64,000 nucleotides of DNA. Source: an uncultured Cyclobacteriaceae bacterium (GTDB taxonomy: Bacteria; Bacteroidota; Bacteroidia; Cytophagales; Cyclobacteriaceae). The position numbers were made by a program, and so were the translations under genes. The DNA lies in the NCBI GenBank assembly GCA_937958005.1, contig CALGOB010000062.1, positions 1 to 64,000 on the forward strand. Direction: 5' to 3'. This document shows, piece after piece, positions 57,135 through 64,000 of this stretch (positions are counted from its first letter, which is position 1; the number at the start of each line of letters is the position of its first letter). The notes below the pieces were generated by a model that had not been told where the DNA came from, did no database searches, and saw only the letters and a list, made by a program, of their open reading frames with translations.

Positions 57135-57569
57135 ATGCAAATAATTAAATTTATATCCTTTTTTATCTTCATTATTTTATCCTCTCAAATCAATGCCCAG
57201 GACAGTTGGCATATTTTAGCAGACGTAAAGATTGAAAAAAAATGGGATGATCTATTTTTAGAAGAGCGCGATTACCCTGTTTTTGGTAAGTTACTAAATA
57301 ATGCTGCTGGTAAAGAGATAGAATTAAACGGTTATATGATTCCACTAGATGAGTTAATTGGACAGAACTATTTTGTGCTTTCCTCTTTGCCTTTTCAAAC
57401 TTGTTTTTTCTGTGGTGGTGCTGGACCAGAAACTGTAGCTGAAATTAGAACTACAGAAACTATTACTTTTACAGAGAAAAAAATAAAAATAAAAGGAAGA
57501 CTTAAACTTAATGATTCTGATCCAGTACATCTTTACTACATTTTAGAAGAGGCCAAAATCATCAATTAA
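57135..57569 (+). CDS. Small exported protein with CxxC, DUF3299-like
   Basis: 144 residues with signal peptide cleaved near AQD. KEIELNGYMIPLDEL followed by FVLSSLPFQTCFFCGGAGPE, then a beta-rich end (KIKIKGRLKLNDSDPVHLYYILEEAKII), resembles small DUF3299-type proteins thought to bind metal through Cys residues. The pair of cysteines two residues apart could bind copper or zinc; this is inference. Ends in a 4-base convergent overlap with the SemiSWEET gene. Confidence 0.65.
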   Translation: MQIIKFISFFIFIILSSQINAQDSWHILADVKIEKKWDDLFLEERDYPVFGKLLNNAAGKEIELNGYMIPLDELIGQNYFVLSSLPFQTCFFCGGAGPETVAEIRTTETITFTEKKIKIKGRLKLNDSDPVHLYYILEEAKIIN

Positions 57570-57823
57570 TCATTATACTTGAATTTATAGAAGAGAATTG
57601 TCAAGCAAAACACTAAAGTAATTACATTCGCCAAAATTACTGGAAATTCATTGATCATAGCCCCATATATCAACCATAAAATAATTCCAACTGTAAACAC
57701 TAAAAACATACTCCATGATAAGTCTTTTGTCGATTTAGTTTTTCTAATCCTTACAATTTGAGGTATAAAAGCTATAGATGTAAGAATTCCTGCCACTATA
57801 CCTATTATTTCGATGTAATCCAT
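57566..57823 (-). CDS. SemiSWEET sugar transporter
   Basis: 85 residues, three helices: half of a SWEET transporter, working as a homodimer. IGIVAGILTSIAFIPQIVRIRKTKSTKDLSWSMF contains the PQ-loop motif and the hinge proline. Related bacterial proteins equilibrate mono- or disaccharides across the inner membrane. Substrate not readable. Confidence 0.92.
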   Translation of the reverse strand: MDYIEIIGIVAGILTSIAFIPQIVRIRKTKSTKDLSWSMFLVFTVGIILWLIYGAMINEFPVILANVITLVFCLTILFYKFKYND

Positions 57824-58129
57824 CTTGTAAATTAAATTTATATATCCCTATAATTCTAGTGAATTAGATCATTTATCTTTTTTATAAATCGATATAAAAC
57901 ATCTACAATCTCAGTTCTAAAACCTTCCAACATAAAAAAGGACAATAAAGGGGTAACACTTTCCTTTCTCAAGATTTCCAAACCTTTTATCAATTTTGAA
58001 ACATTTAGTTCTTGACCCTAAATATGATTCTTTAATTCAATCTGAATCTTCAATCAAAATTACTGACATCCGACTAAATCTGAAATTTGATGAAAAGTGC
58101 TCTTAAATTGATTTAAATGAGGTTTTTTT

Positions 58130-58425
58130 AGTAGTCCTGAAATACACCGTGCCACGGCGGTCCCTTAAAAATAGAGTATTCCTAAAATAAGAAGCTTTCT
58201 GTATCGGCAGTCCGATTCATTTTTTCCATGCCGGGGTGGCGAACCACTGAAATAACGAACCACGCGGACAGTCAAAAAAATTAATGGGATCGCCCATGCG
58301 ACCTAAAACAACATGGTATCGCCATCGCAGCTCTGCCTTTTTTTTGTAGGCCAACCCTCCTAAATGGAAACCATAGATTTAACATTTTTCACTCATTTTT
58401 ATTTTCTGGGATACTAGTAAATCAA
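58130..58425. repeat. GC-rich intergenic repeat, copy 3
   Basis: Shares GCTTTCTGTATCGGCAGTCC and GATTCATTTTTT, then AAAAAAATTAATGGGATCGC and GCCAACCCTCCTAAA, and ends GGGATACTAGTA like copies 1 and 2. More diverged than those two. Confidence 0.6.
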
Positions 58426-58522
58426 AATTATATTTTTTATAAAGATTATCACGGTTGATTTTGTATACCTAACATCTGATCAACTTCTCTAGTTTAAGTG
58501 ATCTGTGAGGACACAGATCAAG

Positions 58523-58696
58523 CAGGGATTCCGCTTTTAAACTTTTCGGAATCAAAATGAATAAAAAGGTATCAGGATTGGAGAATGATTTTCATAAAAT
58601 CGTTAAGAATCGGATGAATAACTGATGAAATCACCTCTTTCATCTGTTATTTCAGTCTAAAATTAGATGATTATTTTTTTAAAAGCGGAACCCCTG
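58523..58696. mobile_element. 174-bp miniature inverted-repeat element, copy 2
   Basis: Same length and ends as the copy at 9298, with one mismatch in the inverted end (CAGGGGTTCCGC on the right). It is flanked by the 10-bp duplication ACAGATCAAG (58513-58522, 58697-58706). The two different 10-base duplications at the two sites confirm independent transposition. Confidence 0.88.
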
Positions 58697-58774
58697 ACAG
58701 ATCAAGGCGATATTTGTAAATAAAAAGCTTTAATAAATAAACCGTGATAAGGTCTATTTAAAATAATATTTATT

Positions 58775-58971
58775 GTGAAAAAGAAAATTGAATTAGAAAA
58801 TTTAAAAGTTTTGTTACTAATGTATCTAGTATAAAAGGTGGTACTGGAGTAGGTTCAGTAGCAACAAGAATTTCTAGACATCAAGATGATTGCACAGCTC
58901 TTCGGTATTGTGGAACAGCAGTACAAGGACAATTAGGCTTTTGGAAGCACTCGAATGGTGTAAATTGCTAA
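58775..58971 (+). pseudogene. Frameshifted RiPP precursor, pinensin-like leader
   Basis: GTG at 58775 opens KKKIELENLKV, which stops after a further seven codons. Starting at 58801 in another frame, FKSFVTNVSSIKGG continues to a 42-residue core with three cysteines (DDC, RYC, VNC) and a stop at 58969. Inserting one more AAAAGTT after the AAAAGTT at 58804-58810 would restore LKVKSFVT in one frame, so a 7-bp deletion between tandem copies explains the break. The core is rich in Thr, Gly and Arg, unlike the other two. A disabled or phase-variable gene. It lies 69 bases after the 174-bp element. Confidence 0.7.
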
Positions 58972-59276
58972 TAATAACATATTTAGTATTTACAACTAAA
59001 TTTAACAATCCTCCTTCTAAATCTTGAAGGAAGTTCTTCTAAATTAGAAAAACCCTAAATAATTACAAGCCCTGTAATTTGAATACATAGTATCAAACAG
59101 CAGTTTATTATCCACTAAATTACCAATATACTAATTTGTTAAATTGTGCTTATAAATATTAAATTAAAAAATCAATCATCGATTTTACCGATCTCATAAA
59201 CAATCAAACCCTAGAAATAAATAGCTTACCGAGAAATATTAGATTTTAATTAGATTCACCATATATAGGATCTAAT
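58972..59276. other. Intergenic, no gene seen
   Basis: 305 AT-rich bases. A weak hairpin TCCTTC/GAAGGA near 59015-59035 may end the RiPP transcript. Nothing else supported. Confidence 0.4.
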
Positions 59277-59612
59277 ATGGCAATAGATAAAACAAGTTTT
59301 TTTAAAGATGTGTACGAAGTAACCAAATTGATTCCCAAAGGCAAGGTTACTAGTTATGGTGCTATTGGAAATTACCTAGGTATCAAAGGAAGTGCAAGAA
59401 TGGTTGGTTGGGCAATGAATCAAGCTGGAAATTACCCTGATGTCCCTGCGCATAGGGTTGTTAACCGGAATGGGGTACTCTCTGGGAAACATCATTTTGG
59501 GGGAGACAATATGCAAAGGTTGTTGGAAAATGAGGGGATAAAGGTCGTAGATGATAAAATAGTGGATTTTAAAAGTAAATATTGGGACCCAACTGTTGAA
59601 CTAGGCCTTTAA
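59277..59612 (+). CDS. MGMT-fold alkyltransferase-like protein (ATL)
   Basis: 111 residues, only the DNA-binding domain of O6-methylguanine methyltransferase: GKVTSYGAIGNYLG, ARMVGWAMNQAG and PAHRVVNRNGVLSG. The alkyl-accepting Cys of PCHRV is Ala here (A58), so it cannot transfer alkyl groups. ATL proteins instead flag bulky O6-alkylguanine for nucleotide excision repair; most carry Trp at this place, so Ala is a variant. uvrB is in the window but not adjacent. Confidence 0.9.
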   Translation: MAIDKTSFFKDVYEVTKLIPKGKVTSYGAIGNYLGIKGSARMVGWAMNQAGNYPDVPAHRVVNRNGVLSGKHHFGGDNMQRLLENEGIKVVDDKIVDFKSKYWDPTVELGL

Positions 59613-59710
59613 CAAAGTAAATAAAAATTCATACTATTTCAGGGTCTCCCTGAATATAAAAAACCTCTGTTTAAACTGTTTTAAAGTACATTTAGAGTCA
59701 CATCAATCGG

Positions 59711-59866
59711 GTTCGCAATAAGGTGTTCTATAAGAGACCTTGTTGCCATTTTGATGAGCAACAGATAGGATGGAATCATGAAAAATAAGATTGTCAAGCT
59801 TTAATCAAACAGGGTTGGTGAGACTAAAAACGCAAGGTCTCTTGCAGAAGACCTTGCTTAGACGAA
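59711..59866. repeat. Palindromic repeat unit, copy 1
   Basis: Starts TTCGCAATAAGGTGTTCT, contains ATAGGATGGAATCATGAAAA and AAGCTTTAA, and ends GCAAGGTCTCTTGCAGAAGACCTTGC-type sequence followed by TTAGACGAA. The right hairpin has 9-bp arms (GCAAGGTCT/AGACCTTGC). The left hairpin is decayed. Confidence 0.7.
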
Positions 59867-59926
59867 GCCTTAAATAGATCAATTGATCACACTGATTATC
59901 AACTTAAACTCCCTATTTCGATTATT

Positions 59927-60173
59927 GATTTAGGCACTTAATAAATATGATGTATTGATTTCCAAAATGCCAGATTCGCAACAAGGTCTTCTGCAAGAGA
60001 CCTTGTTGTCTTTTAGAGGAGCTACAGATAGGATAGGACCATGAAAAATAAGGTATCAAGCTTTAACAACCAGGATTGCTTAGACTCAAAAAGTAAGGTC
60101 TCTTGCAGAAGACCTTGCTTAGACGAAAAGCATTTAAATAAAAAAACCATCCTACTTATTAAGTGCCTAAATC
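59927..60173. repeat. Palindromic repeat unit, copy 2, inside an 18-bp inverted repeat
   Basis: GATTTAGGCACTTAATAA (59927-59944) and its exact complement (60156-60173) enclose the second unit (59974-60128). Within it, AGGTCTTCTGCAAGAGACCT near the left end is the exact complement of AGGTCTCTTGCAGAAGACCT near the right end, and each is itself a hairpin. The whole can fold as a long stem. Confidence 0.75.
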
Positions 60174-60206
60174 AAAAAAAGCCTTCATTTACATGAAGGC
60201 TTTTTC
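60174..60206 (-). terminator. Terminator of the TonB gene
   Basis: GCCTTCA/TGAAGGC arms with a 6-base loop, AAAAAAA on one side and TTTTTC on the other; functional in either direction, 20 bases after the TonB-type stop. Confidence 0.85.
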
Positions 60207-60224
60207 TTGATAAACTATAATTCT

Positions 60225-60902
60225 TTAATTATTTAATTTAAAGAATACTGGCAATACCATTCTTACTTTTACAGGTCTACCCCTTTGTTTTCCTGGTTTC
60301 CACTTAGGCATAGATTTAATTACCCTTGCAGCTTCCTCATCACAACCCGCACCAATACCTTTGATTGATTTTACATCTGAAATAGAACCATCTTTATTGA
60401 CAACAAATTGCACAAAAACTCGACCTTCAATACCCATTCTTCTAGCTTGAGACGGGTAGTCTATATTCTTTCCTAAATATTTATACATTGCACCATCTCC
60501 ACCGGGGAAACCTGGTTTATCCTCAACAATTGTAAATATCTCGTCTACTTCTTCTTCTTCTGGTGCTTCCTCAAAAACGATGTCTTCAACAACCGTTTCC
60601 TCAGTTACCTCCACATCAAGATCAACCTCTATTTCTTCTTCTATCTCCTCTTCATCAGGCACCTCAATAATTTCAGGTAATTGTACCGGTGGGGGTGGTG
60701 GGGGTGGCTGCTCCGTAGGAGGTATATCTAAGATATCTTCAAAATCATCATCTACGCTACCTAAATCAACTAGTCCTGAGTCATCATAAGATTTATACTC
60801 AAAAGCAGTTAGTACCACTCCAAGTGTGACAGTTAAACCGATAAAATAGAATAACCACCATTTCTTATTAAGATCAGCTTTTGGATTCTTTTTTAATTCC
60901 AT
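60225..60902 (-). CDS. TonB-type energy transducer
   Basis: 225 residues: an N-terminal membrane helix (about 17-36), a proline stretch (PPTEQPPPPPPP), a very acidic linker (EEEIEEEIEVDLDVEVTEE-type), and the C-terminal TonB domain (MYKYLGKNIDYPSQARRMGIEGRVFVQFVV to PKWKPGKQRGRPVKVRMVLPVFF). It passes proton-motive force from ExbBD to outer-membrane receptors. The short form with an acidic rather than Lys-Pro linker is usual in Bacteroidota. ExbB/D are not in the window. Confidence 0.93.
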   Translation of the reverse strand: MELKKNPKADLNKKWWLFYFIGLTVTLGVVLTAFEYKSYDDSGLVDLGSVDDDFEDILDIPPTEQPPPPPPPVQLPEIIEVPDEEEIEEEIEVDLDVEVTEETVVEDIVFEEAPEEEEVDEIFTIVEDKPGFPGGDGAMYKYLGKNIDYPSQARRMGIEGRVFVQFVVNKDGSISDVKSIKGIGAGCDEEAARVIKSMPKWKPGKQRGRPVKVRMVLPVFFKLNN

Positions 60903-61031
60903 GTGCTAAATTTTTTACCTATTATAATTTCAAATATATGCAAATAATAAAACAATTGTTATTCATTTAATCCTTATTATTTACATTCAACCTTTATTTA
61001 ATGCTTAACTCCTTAAAATAGAGGAAAGAGG

Positions 61032-61409
61032 CTATTTTTTCCTCATGATCAAAAATACAAGAAAACCTATAACAACTCCTATTAGGTTGGCAATAGTATC
61101 ATATAAACTAGTATTCCTTCCAGGAATAAAGCCTTGAATAATTTCTGTTATCACTGCAATAAAGCCTACAGACATCAAAACAGTCATGACAATTCTTTTT
61201 TTGGGGATTTTAAGGAATTTTTCTTTCCAACTAGCATTCAAAAAAAGGATACTCAAAACTAAGTACATTATTACATGGATCAGTTTGTCATTAAGTTTAA
61301 ATGAGATTTCCGGTAAATCAGTCCCGGGCAGAAAGGTAGCAGAGAACAAGGCAGATATCCAAAGGATAACTGCAATTGTATAATATTTTCTATTATTGGA
61401 GATTATCAC
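61032..61409 (-). CDS. VanZ-like membrane protein
   Basis: 125 residues with four hydrophobic helices; FNDKLIHVIMYLVLSILFL-type sequence and PGRNTSLYDTIANLIGVVIGF are the two VanZ blocks (acidic and His residues in helix 2, DxxxNxxG in helix 4). In enterococci VanZ gives low-level teicoplanin resistance; in Bacteroidota the role is unknown. GTG start. Commonly found beside gcvH and sprA in related genomes, as here. Confidence 0.85.
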   Translation of the reverse strand: MIISNNRKYYTIAVILWISALFSATFLPGTDLPEISFKLNDKLIHVIMYLVLSILFLNASWKEKFLKIPKKRIVMTVLMSVGFIAVITEIIQGFIPGRNTSLYDTIANLIGVVIGFLVFLIMRKK

Positions 61410-61888
61410 GACAGAATGTTATAGTTATTTTTTTCCTTTTGACTCAAGTTTATCAAATAATTAAGTAGTCATTATGAATTACCGTCACCCGAATAAATTT
61501 ATTTTTAGAACAAAATCTTTGTTTATGCAGAATAGAAGGCTGTTTCAGAGCTTACCCCAAAACCACCCCCTACTTAGCAATTAGCTGATTTAGTGCCTTT
61601 CTGCATCGGTAGTCCGATTCATTTTTTTGTCGCTAAGGTGATCCGATTGATCAAAAAACGAATCTCAGCAACACCCGCCAAAAAAATCAACAGGGTTGCC
61701 TGGTAAACAAAATAATCCCTCTAACCAGCTATTTTGCCATGCCAACCCTCCTGTATGAAGAACTCTGTTTTTTTAAATGCCCATAGTTTAATCGGACGCC
61801 AAATTATGAATTCATAATTGCTTTAACAGGCTCAGAAAAGCAGAGTTTAGAAGAAATTTGATCTATAGAAAACCTTTCGTAATAACCT
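61410..61888. other. Intergenic with GC-rich repeat
   Basis: No gene. Bases 61540-61780 are the fourth GC-rich repeat; the remainder is AT-rich. Confidence 0.6.
61540..61780. repeat. GC-rich intergenic repeat, copy 4
   Basis: Has CACCCCC, TTTCTGCATCGGTAGTCC, GATTCATTTTTTTGTCGC, ATCCGATTGATCAAAAA (as copy 1), then GCCAAAAAAATCAACAGGG (as copy 2) and GCCAACCCTCC. It therefore links copies 1 and 2 as one family. The terminal ACTAGTA block is absent. Confidence 0.65.
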
Positions 61889-62269
61889 TTATTCTCCAAT
61901 AACTTCTTTATAAGCTGCTGCGCTCAACAAAGTTTCAAGTTGGCTCTCATCACTAATTTCAATTTTAATCATCCAGCCTTCTCCGTAAGGGTCAGAATTG
62001 ACTAACTCTGGCTCATCTTCCAGCTTGGTATTAAATTTACTTACCGTTCCAGTAAGAGGCATAAATAAATCTGAAACAGTTTTCACAGCCTCAACAGTAC
62101 CAAATATTTCAGCTTTGTCTATAGCATCCCCTTCTGTTTCAATCTCAACATAAACGATATCGCCTAATTGACCTTGCGCATAATCAGTAATACCTACTGT
62201 TGCTACATTACCTTCTACCTTAATCCATTCGTGATCCTCGGTATACTTTAATTCTTCGGGTATGTTCAT
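61889..62269 (-). CDS. gcvH: Glycine cleavage system H protein
   Basis: Lipoyl carrier that shuttles the aminomethyl group between P, T and L proteins. 126 residues; [20 protein letters not shown] start, [17 protein letters not shown] with the lipoylated lysine K63, and [20 protein letters not shown] end, all canonical. It lies 66 bases downstream of sprA on the same strand; the pairing with sprA is frequent in this phylum, although no functional link is known. Confidence 0.97.
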   Translation of the reverse strand: MNIPEELKYTEDHEWIKVEGNVATVGITDYAQGQLGDIVYVEIETEGDAIDKAEIFGTVEAVKTVSDLFMPLTGTVSKFNTKLEDEPELVNSDPYGEGWMIKIEISDESQLETLLSAAAYKEVIGE

Positions 62270-62335
62270 TAATTCTAAAAAATTTTGTTTTACTCTATAC
62301 TCAAAAGTAATTCGCTTTTACTTAAGTGTGAAATT

Positions 62336-64000
62336 TTATTGGGCTAAACTAAAGCGTACTTGAAAACCAAATGCTGAAGTTCTACGTTCTGGCACCGTAC
62401 CAACTCTTTGGTTATTGATAGTTCTCTCAAAATAGGCCGTTAAATCAAGTTTTTCATTGTATTTGTAATTTAACGTTGGTCTCAATTGGAAATTTGTACT
62501 TCCGCTGGTTGGTTCTGGATCATCATCTATTCTTCTTTGTATAGTTTTAGTATCACGCAATGAAAAACCAACCCTAAGAGTCAGGTCATTTTTGAGGGTA
62601 ACGGTCCTTCCTTGGATTTTAAAAGGTATTCTCAGTTTATCTTTAGTAAAACCAAAATCAACTGTCAATGTATTGTTTTTAGTCTCAGTCACTTGTGAAT
62701 TAGAAAGGTTCAAAGATAAATTTCTATCTTTTTTATAGTCAACCTTGAAAGACAATTTGCTTTTAGTTCGCAAATCGATTCCAATCAAAGGCACAAATTG
62801 TTCTGACAAGGAAATCTGATTAATAACAAATACGGGAAGCAACCTTTCTGACTCATCGTCAAATTGCGCTGTTGGATAATCAATGATGTTATTATCTAAA
62901 GATAAAGACACGTTATTGAATGATAAATTACTCACATAATTATTCACAGCATAAATAGAACGATATCCATGCTTCACATTAATGGAAGAGAAAATCTTTT
63001 TGAGTGCTGGTATTTTAGAAAGACCTGCAAAATCTAACCTCCAGTTAGGAAGTGGGATTTTCGGGAGCGGACTTGTTCTAGCTGTCCCATTGTCTTTACC
63101 TCCATATGCAGCTAAAAATGCTGGGATAAGTATATCTTGGGTAAGGACGGAATCTTCAAACGCCTGACCATCTGTTCTTTCACCATTAAGTCTCCTTCTG
63201 AACACATCTATATTTTCAACAAATTGATCAAAGGCTTTAGAGCCAAATTGATTTCCTTCATTTGTATTTTCAAATGCTGAACTAATAGAGTTAAAAGTAA
63301 TATTGAAGCTCCCAGATCTCGAGGGTGTAAATGAGGAGAATACAGTATCAATAAAATCATACCTGAAAATTTCCTGAAAATTATCTGTTACATTTCTACT
63401 AGCTTCTAGTTGGATTTTCAAGTCCTTAATAGGTTCTAAAGTTGCTTTCAAATTTAGATCTTCAGATTTAGTCTGTATAAAAGGGTTAGTAACTGGTATG
63501 CTATCTTGTAAATTCCCTCTTGCCAACCATCCATTTGCTGCTGCCCTAAATCTAATATCGGGATCTTGACTTCCCAGTATAAAACCATATCCTGGTGCCG
63601 CAAAATCATCATCAAGCCCTAATAAAAACGGTGTTTGAGAGAAGCCTGGTAAAGTAGTTGCCTCAGTAACGGCATAATTAAGTTTTATGTTTCTAACAGA
63701 CATGAGGAGTCTTAAAAAAGATTTAAGCCCTTTGTTTGCTGCAGGTGTTTTTACAGAATCAGGTTTATTGGTTGCTACAGTTGGCCTATTGGTTCGTGTC
63801 TTTCTTGCAGGTGTATTGATTTCTTTAAAAAGTTTAACCTTATTATACAGTTTAACTAGGTCAAAATCTGAAGCTAGGCTTCTATTTCTATTATTCCTGA
63901 TCACATTACCAAAGTCTTCCCGTTGCAAATTAGCTCCAGAGGTCCAATTATAAGAAGCCCCATATTGAACATTTGCATTGATCCAATTAGTTATCGGAAA
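62336..64000 (-). CDS. sprA: Cell-surface protein SprA, C-terminal part (partial)
   Basis: The frame remains open to the window edge, so only the last ~554 codons of a gene usually exceeding 2,300 are present. The fragment is made of beta-strand-rich repeats typical of the huge SprA barrel, ending KLDLTAYFERTINNQRVGTVPERRTSAFGFQVRFSLAQ, a C-terminus characteristic of SprA. SprA is the outer-membrane channel of the type IX secretion system and is needed for gliding. The apparent ATG/TTG near 63928 is internal and not the start. Confidence 0.92.
   Translation of the reverse strand, partial: FPITNWINANVQYGASYNWTSGANLQREDFGNVIRNNRNRSLASDFDLVKLYNKVKLFKEINTPARKTRTNRPTVATNKPDSVKTPAANKGLKSFLRLLMSVRNIKLNYAVTEATTLPGFSQTPFLLGLDDDFAAPGYGFILGSQDPDIRFRAAANGWLARGNLQDSIPVTNPFIQTKSEDLNLKATLEPIKDLKIQLEASRNVTDNFQEIFRYDFIDTVFSSFTPSRSGSFNITFNSISSAFENTNEGNQFGSKAFDQFVENIDVFRRRLNGERTDGQAFEDSVLTQDILIPAFLAAYGGKDNGTARTSPLPKIPLPNWRLDFAGLSKIPALKKIFSSINVKHGYRSIYAVNNYVSNLSFNNVSLSLDNNIIDYPTAQFDDESERLLPVFVINQISLSEQFVPLIGIDLRTKSKLSFKVDYKKDRNLSLNLSNSQVTETKNNTLTVDFGFTKDKLRIPFKIQGRTVTLKNDLTLRVGFSLRDTKTIQRRIDDDPEPTSGSTNFQLRPTLNYKYNEKLDLTAYFERTINNQRVGTVPERRTSAFGFQVRFSLAQ

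Larger units (their letters stand above)
57824..58774. other. Gene-free repeat cluster before the third RiPP locus
   Basis: Bases 57824-58125 are AT-rich and featureless. Then come a GC-rich repeat copy, about 100 AT-rich bases and the second 174-bp element, listed separately. Confidence 0.65.
59613..60224. other. Intergenic with paired palindromic repeats
   Basis: No gene. Two related units of about 155 bases and an 18-bp inverted repeat, described separately, occupy most of it. Confidence 0.7.

Noticed and set aside
62336-63928. Complete 530-residue protein starting at 63928
   Set aside because: The frame remains open to the window edge with SprA-like sequence, so this start is internal.

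Overview
The window is about 64 kb of low-GC chromosomal DNA from a member of the Bacteroidota, most likely a gliding or marine Cytophagales-type bacterium. Pointers are a SprA (type IX secretion) gene at the right edge, a TonB-type energy transducer, promoter-like TTTG / TAnnTTTG boxes typical of this phylum, many short secreted lipoproteins, a eukaryote-like (GT3) glycogen synthase, and RiPP precursors with a leader seen in Bacteroidota. The genus cannot be fixed from the sequence alone. No tRNA, rRNA or CRISPR array was seen.

Layout. 0.4-8.3 kb is core metabolism: glycogen synthase, an EamA exporter and dusB on the minus strand, then on the plus strand a CPBP membrane protease, a DUF2007 protein and cdsA, followed by glutamate dehydrogenase and phosphatidylserine decarboxylase; cdsA and psd belong to the same phospholipid pathway. 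8.3-9.7 kb is gene-free and repeat-rich. clpB follows (9.7-12.3). On the minus strand come aroE, a DUF368 polyprenyl-phosphate translocase, a ComA-like phosphosulfolactate synthase and a TPR protein, then an exopolysaccharide export set (CpsB-type phosphatase, Wzc-type tyrosine autokinase, Wza-type export lipoprotein, glycosyltransferase). hflX and a cation/proton antiporter converge at 22.9 kb. 24.3-27.7 kb holds an IS3 remnant and a FtsX/MacB-type permease. 27.7-34 kb has an MscS channel and a 1693-residue protein joining an SLC12-type cotransporter to a helical stalk and a C-terminal P-loop ATPase.

34.4-39.2 kb is the accessory hot spot: two intact orphan RiPP precursors on opposite strands, a fragment of a Crp-type regulator, a truncated acidic-repeat protein, a decayed IS1595-type transposase, and two 176-bp copies of an inverted-repeat element bracketing 2.35 kb. 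39.2-57.8 kb returns to housekeeping: uvrB, a paired aminotransferase and sulfotransferase-like protein, infB-nusA-rimP, cysS, a DJ-1 protein, an M28 peptidase, ilvE, a CYTH protein, a PduO-type adenosyltransferase, an ABC ATPase and a SemiSWEET. 57.8-60.2 kb is again repeat-rich and holds a third RiPP precursor, frameshifted by what looks like loss of one copy of a 7-bp tandem repeat. tonB, a VanZ-like gene, gcvH and the 3' part of sprA close the window.

Most notable for follow-up: (1) the SLC12-ATPase fusion; (2) three dispersed pinensin-like RiPP precursors without any modification enzyme nearby; (3) a 174-bp miniature element with 19-bp inverted ends and 10-bp target duplications, present twice; (4) a GC-rich intergenic repeat family that stands out against the AT-rich background.
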